DNA from: Olsenella_K sp051878835
GTDB lineage: Bacteria; Actinomycetota; Coriobacteriia; Coriobacteriales; Atopobiaceae
Assembly (NCBI GenBank): GCA_051878835.1
Contig: JBJEKW010000014.1
Location: 1 to 19,142, forward strand
Direction: 5' to 3'
DNA: 19,142 nucleotides
The notes below the pieces were generated by a model, which searched no databases, had not been told where the DNA came from, and saw nothing but the letters and a program-made list of their open reading frames with translations. The position numbers were made by a program, and so were the translations under genes. This document shows positions 4,435-10,427 of this stretch, one piece after another (within the stretch, counting starts at the first letter, position 1; each line of letters starts with the position of its first letter).

Positions 4435-5847
4435 ATGAGCAAATTGATGCGTGCGCTGCGGGCCCGCACGGAAGTGACCCCCGAGCAAAAATTCGACGAG
4501 ATGGTCAACCGGCCGGTGGGTCCGCTGATCAGGTCGCTGTCCGGCCCCGCCATCCTGGCGAACCTGGTGTCGGGCATCTACAACCTGGCAGACACGTTCT
4601 TCGTGGGCATGCTGGGGACCTCGGCCTCGGGCGCCATCGGCATCGCCTTCGTTGCCATGACCGCCATACAGGCCGTGGGCTTCTGCATGGGCCAGGGCAC
4701 GGGCAACGCCATCGCACGCTACCTGGGGGCAAAGAATCGCCACATGGCCTGCGTCATGGCCTCGACCGGCCTGGCCATCTCGTTCGTGGCGGGCATCCTC
4801 ATAGCCATCCTGGGCAACGCCTTCCTGGAGCCGCTGTGCCTTGTGGCGGGCGCCACGCCCACCGTGCTGCCGTACGCGAAGCAGTTCATAGGCATCGTGC
4901 TGGTGGGTGCGCCCTGGATGGCCAGCTCGCTCATGCTGAACATGCAGCTGCGCTGCGAGGGAGAGTCGCTCCTCTCGATGATCTGCATCATGACGGGAGC
5001 GCTTCTGAACATCGGCCTGACGCCGCTATTCGTGTTTGGCGTGGGTATGGGCATAGCGGGCAGCGCGCTAGCCACCGTGGTCTCGGAGCTGTTGGGCTTC
5101 GTCTTGCTGCTGGTGCTGATGCAGCGCGTGGCCATCACCCCACTGAGCGCCAAGGACGTCCACCTGAGCGGCCGCCTGCTGCGCGAGATAGCCAACGGAG
5201 GACTGCCCTCCTTCGTGCGCCAGATCATGCTGGGCGTGGCGTCCACCATCATGAACGTGGCGGCAGGCTCGTACGGCGACGCCGCCCTGGCGGCCATGTC
5301 CATAGTCCAGAGGGTCACAAGCTTCGGCAACTACGTGCAGATTGGCGTGGGCCAGGGGTTCCAGCCGCTTCTGGGCTACAACCTGGGCGCGCATCGCTAC
5401 GGTCGGGTGCGTCAGGGCTACTTCTACTCCATGAAGGTGGCATTCGTGGCCGTGTGCGCGCTGGGCGTCGTGACCTGCGCCCTGGCGCCGCAGCTCATCT
5501 GGGCGTTTCGCAACGACCCGCAGGTGGTGGAAATCGGCGTGCTGCCGCTGCGCCTGGCGGGCTTCTCGATGGCCCTGGCCGGAAGCGCCATGATCACGAA
5601 CTTCATGCTGCAGGGGTCGGGCCACGTGTGGGGCGCCACCATCCTGGGCGCCTGCAGGCTAGGCCTGGTGCTGGGCCCCGTGGTCATCGTGCTGTCGGCG
5701 CACCTCGGTCTTCTGGGCGTGCAGATAGCGCAGCCCGTGACCGACGTGATCACCGCCCTGGTCAGCATCCCGATGGCACACTCGTGCCTGGCGGACTTCG
5801 CCCGCGACGCCGCGCGCTACTCCACGGGCGCCCGGAAGGACCACTAG
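4435..5847 (+). CDS. MATE-family multidrug/Na+ (or H+) antiporter
   Basis: The protein has 470 residues with about twelve hydrophobic segments in two homologous halves. The N-terminal signature NRPVGPLIRSLSGPAILANLV (22-42) is followed by YNLADTFFVGMLGTSASGA, as in the MepA-like branch of MATE exporters. The second half repeats the pattern around GGLPSFVRQIMLGVASTIMN, and GQGFQPLLGYNLGAHRYGRV is the conserved loop of the C-terminal lobe. It should extrude cationic drugs or metabolites across the cytoplasmic membrane; the substrate cannot be told. The first ATG is kept because the conserved N-terminus starts shortly after it, although ATG 4501 is a possible alternative. It is convergent with the AraC gene. 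Confidence 0.92.
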   Translation: MSKLMRALRARTEVTPEQKFDEMVNRPVGPLIRSLSGPAILANLVSGIYNLADTFFVGMLGTSASGAIGIAFVAMTAIQAVGFCMGQGTGNAIARYLGAKNRHMACVMASTGLAISFVAGILIAILGNAFLEPLCLVAGATPTVLPYAKQFIGIVLVGAPWMASSLMLNMQLRCEGESLLSMICIMTGALLNIGLTPLFVFGVGMGIAGSALATVVSELLGFVLLLVLMQRVAITPLSAKDVHLSGRLLREIANGGLPSFVRQIMLGVASTIMNVAAGSYGDAALAAMSIVQRVTSFGNYVQIGVGQGFQPLLGYNLGAHRYGRVRQGYFYSMKVAFVAVCALGVVTCALAPQLIWAFRNDPQVVEIGVLPLRLAGFSMALAGSAMITNFMLQGSGHVWGATILGACRLGLVLGPVVIVLSAHLGLLGVQIAQPVTDVITALVSIPMAHSCLADFARDAARYSTGARKDH

Positions 5848-5875
5848 GGCCATAGGGAGACCATCGGGCGCAGGC

Positions 5876-6382
5876 CTACGCGCGCCTGTGACCAGCACGC
5901 CAGACGCTGGGCGTGTCCCCCATGTAGCTGGCGAACACCTCCGAGAACTTCGACGGGTTGCAGTACCCGACCTCGGACGAGATGCGCGCGACCGAGTAGC
6001 TGGTGGTCGACAGCATCTCCGCGGCCCTCCTCATGCGGCACCCCCGGTACCAGTCGTGCACCGAAAGCCCCAGCACCTCGCGAAACGCCTGCTTCAGGAC
6101 CGTGGGAGAAGTGCCGCACAGCTTTGCGGTGGTGGGTATGGTCAGGGGCTCCGAGAGGTCCCGGGTCATGACCTCCTGCGCACGGAGCACGAGCGAGTGG
6201 CTGTCACCGTCATGGAGGCGTTGCGCCTGCAGCTCGCTGTCCTGTCGCCTCGAGGCCGAAGCCGCCTGGGCTGACTTCTGTGGCTTGCCGGCCTTCCCAG
6301 GCTGTCCCCACAGGGCCACCCTGATACCCGCCATGGGCTCGAGGACACACATATGCGCATCGAAGGAGTTCGATCTTCCCAT
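5876..6382 (-). CDS. AraC-family transcriptional regulator, short form
   Basis: The protein has 168 residues. The C-terminal 100 hold the two AraC helix-turn-helix motifs: IPTTAKLCGTSPTVLKQAF, then a linker with GLSVHDWYRGCRMRRAAEML, then VARISSEVGYCNPSKFSEVF and GDTPSVWRAG. The wording of the first motif (LKxxFREVxG) recalls siderophore-type regulators such as PchR. The N-terminal 65 residues show no cupin-type sensor domain, so the protein is short for the family (usually 250-330). ATG 6382 and TTG 6385 both lie just after GAGG; ATG is preferred. It follows feoB on the same strand but is separated by a strong terminator. A role in iron control is only suggested by position. Confidence 0.82.
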   Translation of the reverse strand: MGRSNSFDAHMCVLEPMAGIRVALWGQPGKAGKPQKSAQAASASRRQDSELQAQRLHDGDSHSLVLRAQEVMTRDLSEPLTIPTTAKLCGTSPTVLKQAFREVLGLSVHDWYRGCRMRRAAEMLSTTSYSVARISSEVGYCNPSKFSEVFASYMGDTPSVWRAGHRRA

Positions 6383-6420
6383 CAAAACAACCTCGCTTTA
6401 CGTCTGGTTCGTATTGCACG

Positions 6421-6464
6421 AAAGAAGAGGGCGCGCCCCCGGCCAGTTGGCCGACGGCGCGCCC
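6421..6464 (-). terminator. Intrinsic terminator of the feo operon
   Basis: On the minus strand GGGCGCGCC (6464-6456) pairs with GGCGCGCCC (6437-6429). An inner CGGCC/GGCCG stem extends the hairpin. It is followed by TCTTCTTTC. It lies about 55 bases past the feoB stop and upstream of the AraC gene. Confidence 0.88.
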
Positions 6465-6519
6465 AGGTCGCCCCTTGCGGAGGGATTGCTGAGGCGGCGA
6501 GCCGAGTCCGAGGGCGCGC

Positions 6520-9183
6520 TTACGCTGCCTCCTCGGCGAGGTTGTCCAGGATCTTCGTGTCCTTGCGGTCCCACTTGGGCATGGGACGGAGCAGCTGGAA
6601 CAGGATGCCGGCTGCCGCCGCGAAGGCCACGACCGTCCAGAACCCAAAGTTGCCGAACGCAATCAGCTCGTAGAACTGGTTGATCAGCAGGCCCACGACC
6701 CAGCCGAAGCCGCACTCGTAGCCGATGGCGAACCAGAACCACTTTGGGTCGTCCATCTGCTTGCGGATGGTGCCCATTGCGGCGAAGCACGGTGCGCACA
6801 GCATGTTGAAGGCCACGAAGGCGCACATGGCACCGACGTGCAACGTGCCGGCGATGGTGAACATGTTCGCGAAGCCCTGCCACATGCTGACGGAGTTCTC
6901 GGTCGCGTCGCCAAGGCCGTACATGACGCCGAAGGTCGAGACCAGGTTCTCCTTTGCGATGAGGGCCGAGATGGTGGAGGCGGTTGCCTGCCAGGTGCCG
7001 AAGCCCAGAGGAGCAAAGATGAAGCTCAGGGCGCCGCCGATGCCAGCGAGAATGGAGTAGTCCATGTAGGTGTCGGGCGCGCCGTCCATGCCCTGCAGGA
7101 ATCCGAAGGCGCCAGAGCCGCCGTCCCAGCCGGCGATGCCGAAGTTCGAGAGCACCCAGATGCCCACGGCGGCGGCAAAGATGATCGTGCCGGCCTTCTT
7201 CACGTAGGCGCTCACGCGCTCCCACACGTGCAGGAACCAGGAGCGGATGCTGGGGAAGTGGTAGTCGGGCAGCTCCATGACGAACGGGACGGGATCGCCC
7301 TGGAAGGGCTTGGTCTTCTTCAGCATGACGGCCGAGACGATGATGGCCACGATGCCCAGGAAGTAGAACATGGGGGCAACCCACCAGGCGCCGTTGTCGG
7401 CACCCACGAGCACGCCCATGACCAGGGCGATGATGGGCAGCTTGGCCGAGCACGGAATCATGGTCGTCAGCATGGCGGTCATGCGGCGGTCACGCTCGTT
7501 CTCGATGGTCTTGGTGGACAGGACGCCGGGAACGCCGCAGCCGGACGAGACGATCATGGGGATGAAGGACTTGCCGGAAAGGCCGAAGCGACGAAACACG
7601 CGGTCCATCACGAAGGCCACGCGGCTCATGTAGCCGCAATCCTCCAGGAAGCACAGGAGCACGAACAGGACGAAGATCTGCGGGATGAAGCCCAGGACCG
7701 AGCCCACGCCGCCGATGATGCCGTCGACCACGAGCGACGTCACGACGTCGGAGGCGCCGGCCGCCTGGAGGGCATTCGTGGCCGCGGTCGGGATGGAGTC
7801 GACGAAGTTGCCGTAGTCGTGCTGGTCGGGCTCGGGGTTGTCCAGTGCGGTCTCGAAGTCGTCCAAGGTGACCTCGGGCAGCACCTCCAGCTCCTGGCCG
7901 TCCTGCAGCACGGGGTTGCCGCCCTCGCCCAGCTTCGTGATGATGTTGCCGTCCGTGTCGACGTAGTTGCCGTCGGAGTCGGTCACGGGCACGTCGTAGG
8001 CCACGACGCCCGCCTCCTGGGCCGCGTTCTCGAAGTCGGTGATGGTGGCAACGTCGTCGTCGGTCTGCGGGTCGGCGTCGATGGCGTCCTGGACACCGTC
8101 GGTGTCAACGCCCGCGTCCTCGGCGGCAGCGATGAAGCCGGTAATCTGGTCGTCGTAGTTGGCGTCCTGCCACTGGGCATCGGCGTCCTCGTAGGCCTGC
8201 TGCGACTGCGCATTCGTAAAGAAGCCGTCGCTGAACAGGTTGTCGTTCACCCAGTCGGTGGCGCCGGTGCCCACGGTGCCGATGGCGATCCAGTATACGA
8301 AGATCATGATCGCTATAAAGATGGGCAGTCCGAGCACGCGGTTCGTGACCACGCGGTCAATCTTCTCGGACACGGTCAGCTTCTTCGGAGCCTTCTTTAC
8401 GCAGGCGTCCATGACGTCGGCGATCCAGTCGTAGCGGTCGCTCGTGATGATGGACTCGGCGTCGTCGTCGCGGTCCTTCTCGACGGCCTCGATCACGGGC
8501 TCCAGCGCCTTCAGCTCGTCGGCGGAGAGGTTCAGGGGCTTGATGGCCTCGGCGTCGCGCTCGAACACCTTGATGGAGTACCAGCGCAGCAGATCGGAAG
8601 CGCACTGCCCGCTGATGGCAGAGGAGATCTTTGCCAGCGCGTCCTCGACCTCAGACGAGAAGCACTTCACGCCGCCGTTGGGCTTGCCCTTGCGGCCCGC
8701 CTCGACGGCCTTCTCGACCAGCTTGTCCAGGTTCTTGTTGTGCAGGGCCGAGACCTCGACGACCTCGGCGCCCAGCATCTGGCTGAGGCGCTTGGCGTCG
8801 ATGACGTCGCCACGCTCCTTCAGCAGGTCGCACATGTTCAGGCCTATCACGGTGGGACGGCCCGCCTCGAGCACCTGCGTCGTCAGGTACAGGTTGCGCT
8901 CGAGGTTCGTGACGTCAATCAGGTCGATGATGGCGTCGGGCTGGTCGTTGATGAGGTAGTCTCGCGAGACGACCTCCTCGGGCGAGTACGGCGAGAGCGA
9001 GTAGATGCCGGGAAGGTCGACGAACGTGACGTCGTGGTTTGCCTTCCATTCGGCCTGCTTCTTCTCGACCGTGACGCCGGGCCAGTTGCCGACGTAGCCG
9101 TTCGACCCCGTCAGCTCATTGAAGAGCGTGGTCTTGCCGCAGTTGGGGTTTCCCGCAAGACCGATGTACGTCTTTTCTGCCAT
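6520..9183 (-). CDS. feoB: FeoB ferrous iron transporter with an acidic extracytoplasmic insertion
   Basis: The protein has 887 residues. The N-terminal G domain shows GNPNCGKTT (11-19, P-loop), GVTVEKK (switch I), DLPGIYSLSPYSPEE (switch II), LNMCD (G4) and VSALHNKN (G5). The helical spacer domain follows to about 270. The membrane domain holds IVSSGCGVPGVLSTKTI and the MIPCSAKLPII gate motif, then AFNMLCAPCFAAMG. It imports Fe(II) across the cytoplasmic membrane. Between TM1 and the conserved VVDGIIGGVGSVLGFIPQI lies an extra stretch of about 145 residues (321-466), rich in Asp/Glu with a single Lys and no Arg, explaining the length beyond the usual 650-780. The start is ATG 9183, after AAAGG; an upstream in-frame start at 9201 is less likely. 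It is the last gene of feoA-feoA-feoB. Confidence 0.96.
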   Translation of the reverse strand: MAEKTYIGLAGNPNCGKTTLFNELTGSNGYVGNWPGVTVEKKQAEWKANHDVTFVDLPGIYSLSPYSPEEVVSRDYLINDQPDAIIDLIDVTNLERNLYLTTQVLEAGRPTVIGLNMCDLLKERGDVIDAKRLSQMLGAEVVEVSALHNKNLDKLVEKAVEAGRKGKPNGGVKCFSSEVEDALAKISSAISGQCASDLLRWYSIKVFERDAEAIKPLNLSADELKALEPVIEAVEKDRDDDAESIITSDRYDWIADVMDACVKKAPKKLTVSEKIDRVVTNRVLGLPIFIAIMIFVYWIAIGTVGTGATDWVNDNLFSDGFFTNAQSQQAYEDADAQWQDANYDDQITGFIAAAEDAGVDTDGVQDAIDADPQTDDDVATITDFENAAQEAGVVAYDVPVTDSDGNYVDTDGNIITKLGEGGNPVLQDGQELEVLPEVTLDDFETALDNPEPDQHDYGNFVDSIPTAATNALQAAGASDVVTSLVVDGIIGGVGSVLGFIPQIFVLFVLLCFLEDCGYMSRVAFVMDRVFRRFGLSGKSFIPMIVSSGCGVPGVLSTKTIENERDRRMTAMLTTMIPCSAKLPIIALVMGVLVGADNGAWWVAPMFYFLGIVAIIVSAVMLKKTKPFQGDPVPFVMELPDYHFPSIRSWFLHVWERVSAYVKKAGTIIFAAAVGIWVLSNFGIAGWDGGSGAFGFLQGMDGAPDTYMDYSILAGIGGALSFIFAPLGFGTWQATASTISALIAKENLVSTFGVMYGLGDATENSVSMWQGFANMFTIAGTLHVGAMCAFVAFNMLCAPCFAAMGTIRKQMDDPKWFWFAIGYECGFGWVVGLLINQFYELIAFGNFGFWTVVAFAAAAGILFQLLRPMPKWDRKDTKILDNLAEEAA

Positions 9184-9221
9184 GCCTTGCCTTTCTTGCA
9201 CGCGGCGAGTCTTTGGCCTTG

Positions 9222-9258
9222 ACGGGCGTCCTGCGCCCGTAAGTTAGTTGCGCCTAAC
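9222..9258 (-). promoter_or_regulatory. Hairpin and CTAAC inverted repeat upstream of feoB
   Basis: ACGGGCG (9222-9228) and CGCCCGT (9234-9240) form a perfect 7-bp stem-loop about 40 bases before the feoB start. Next to it, GTTAG (9243-9247) and CTAAC (9254-9258) form an inverted repeat with a 6-bp spacer. CTAAC/GTTAG are the inner half-sites of DtxR/IdeR boxes, but the spacing differs from the classical 19-bp box. There is no T tract, so it is not a terminator. Confidence 0.35.
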
Positions 9259-9344
9259 CACCCGGCCAAAAACCAAGGCTCCTGCTGCAGAATCCGCGGA
9301 GCCGTCCACGTGCTTCGATGTTGCTTCTGTTGCCACTTCCCTAG

Positions 9345-9364
9345 CACGCCTGCTGGCAGGCGTG
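9345..9364 (-). promoter_or_regulatory. Stem-loop between feoA and feoB
   Basis: CACGCCTG (9345-9352) and CAGGCGTG (9357-9364) form a perfect 8-bp stem with a 4-nt loop, starting four bases after the feoA stop. No T tract follows on the minus strand. It is probably an mRNA processing or stability hairpin, or a weak attenuator that sets the feoA:feoB ratio. Confidence 0.45.
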
Positions 9365-9368
9365 ATTG

Positions 9369-9596
9369 CTACGCAACGAGCTCGACCTCGACGTTCTGGG
9401 CCTCGTCCTTGCGCAGCGACAGCTCGTAGCCGCGCACCGTGACCTCGATGGGGTCTCCCAGGGGAGCCACCTTGCGCACGTAAACCTGGGCCTTCTTTGT
9501 GATGCCCATGTCCATGATGCGGCGCTTGATGGCGCCGCCGCCCGTCAGGCCGACGACCGTACAGGTCTGGCCTACCTTCACGTCCTTCAGTGTCAT
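9369..9596 (-). CDS. feoA: FeoA, SH3-like ferrous transport accessory protein
   Basis: The protein has 75 residues, the usual FeoA size. It contains LTGGGAIKRRIMDMGITKKAQVYV with the family's RRxxDMGI core, then PLGDPIEVTVRGYELSLRKDEA, the signature GDPxEVxxxGxxLxLRxxEA ending. It is a cytosolic partner of FeoB needed for Fe(II) import. The start ATG 9596 is preceded by GGAGG five bases upstream; a TTG at 9608 would add four residues without a ribosome binding site. It is the second of two feoA genes, followed by a 185-base gap with hairpins before feoB. Confidence 0.93.
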   Translation of the reverse strand: MTLKDVKVGQTCTVVGLTGGGAIKRRIMDMGITKKAQVYVRKVAPLGDPIEVTVRGYELSLRKDEAQNVEVELVA

Positions 9597-9700
9597 GTTT
9601 CCCTCCAACTAGAACCAACACTATCCAAGCCCGGGGCATCGCCCCTGGGCTGTGGGACCTTGATATGAGCCGCGGCACCGCGAGGACACCGCGCAGGCTG

Positions 9701-9988
9701 CTAGGCGGTGGTGATGTGCTTTGCCATGTCGCGGCCGATGCCAAACGTGGCACCCTTCACCGACACGATGACGTCGCCGTTCACGCGCGAGACGACCTTG
9801 ACCTTCGCGCCCTCGACGAATCCCAGCTCGCGCAGGTGCTGGCGCAGCTCCTGGGTTCCGCGCACGCGCAGGACCTCGACGGTCTGGCCCTCGGGGGTCA
9901 GCGAAAGGGGCAGCTGGGCACCGCTGGCATGGCTCTGGGGACGCGAGCCCGCCGCAAACGACGTAGACATGTTCGTTGTGGCCTCCAT
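9701..9988 (-). CDS. feoA: Second FeoA-domain protein
   Basis: The protein has 95 residues. After an N-terminal extension of about 30 residues rich in Ser/Ala (ATTNMSTSFAAGSRPQ) comes LPLSLTPEGQTVEVLRVRGTQELRQHLRELGFVEGA. The ending is VKVVSRVNGDVIVSVKGATFGIGRDMAKHI, the FeoA SH3-like fold with the LxxLGFxxG core. It is less conserved than the downstream FeoA, having NGDVIVSVKG in place of GDPIEVTVRG. Paired feoA genes before feoB are common in anaerobic Gram-positives. ATG 9988 follows GGAGGAGGAG by four bases; ATG 9970 is an alternative. It is the first gene of the feo operon. Confidence 0.87.
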   Translation of the reverse strand: MEATTNMSTSFAAGSRPQSHASGAQLPLSLTPEGQTVEVLRVRGTQELRQHLRELGFVEGAKVKVVSRVNGDVIVSVKGATFGIGRDMAKHITTA

Positions 9989-10323
9989 GAGACTCCTCCT
10001 CCCCCGTAGCACAAGCGCGAGCCCCAACGGGCGTCCGCCCAATCCGATGGGCTTCAACTAATCGAGAAAAGCGGAGCCCAATCGGTTATAACCGCAGGTA
10101 CACGCGTTGCCACGGAAGTTTCTCGTAGCTAACTCTAAAGTAGTATAGGACTAACTTTTGCCGTTGGGAGGCCAAAAGTACGAATTGGTTTACATTCCCG
10201 CAAATTGAGCAGCCCATTCGGACTGGGCCGTCCCAAAGGGGCCGATACATGCCGGAGCGCGAAGACCCCAAACCGACGCATCGCGACCAAAAGCCAGTGA
10301 ACGTGCGCGTAGCACTCCCACCG
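9989..10323 (-). promoter_or_regulatory. Feo leader/promoter region
   Basis: This 335-base gap upstream of feoA holds no convincing gene. On the minus strand TATACT (10147-10142) is a good -10, flanked by two CTAAC direct repeats (about 10130 and 10151), which may be metalloregulator half-sites; no clear -35 is seen. A perfect 12-bp palindrome CGGTTATAACCG lies at 10083-10094. Nearer the gene, GCCC (10037-10040) can pair either with GGGC at 10029-10032 or with GGGC at 10049-10052, giving two mutually exclusive hairpins. An iron-responsive repressor is expected here, but no canonical Fur or DtxR box is visible. Confidence 0.4.
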
Positions 10324-10362
10324 CACAGAAAAGCCCCCTTGCCGGAACTTCGACAAGGGGGC
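10324..10362 (-). terminator. Intrinsic terminator of ppc
   Basis: On the minus strand GCCCCCTTG (10362-10354) pairs perfectly with CAAGGGGGC (10341-10333) and is followed by TTTTCTGTG. It lies about 65 bases past the ppc stop and isolates ppc from the feo operon downstream. Confidence 0.92.
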
Positions 10363-10427
10363 AAGAAGAGCATTCGGAATGTGGCGCCACACGCGACGCG
10401 ATGGGTCCGTCCAAGGACGGCGCGACA

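Noticed and set aside
5848..5875. Possible bidirectional terminator between the MATE and AraC genes
   Set aside because: Only a 5-bp CAGGC/GCCTG stem is visible, with no T tract, so it cannot be supported.
6838..9222. A 794-codon open frame on the plus strand opposite feoB
   Set aside because: It is low-complexity translation (runs of Asp, Gly, Val, His) caused by codon bias of feoB, with no family motif.
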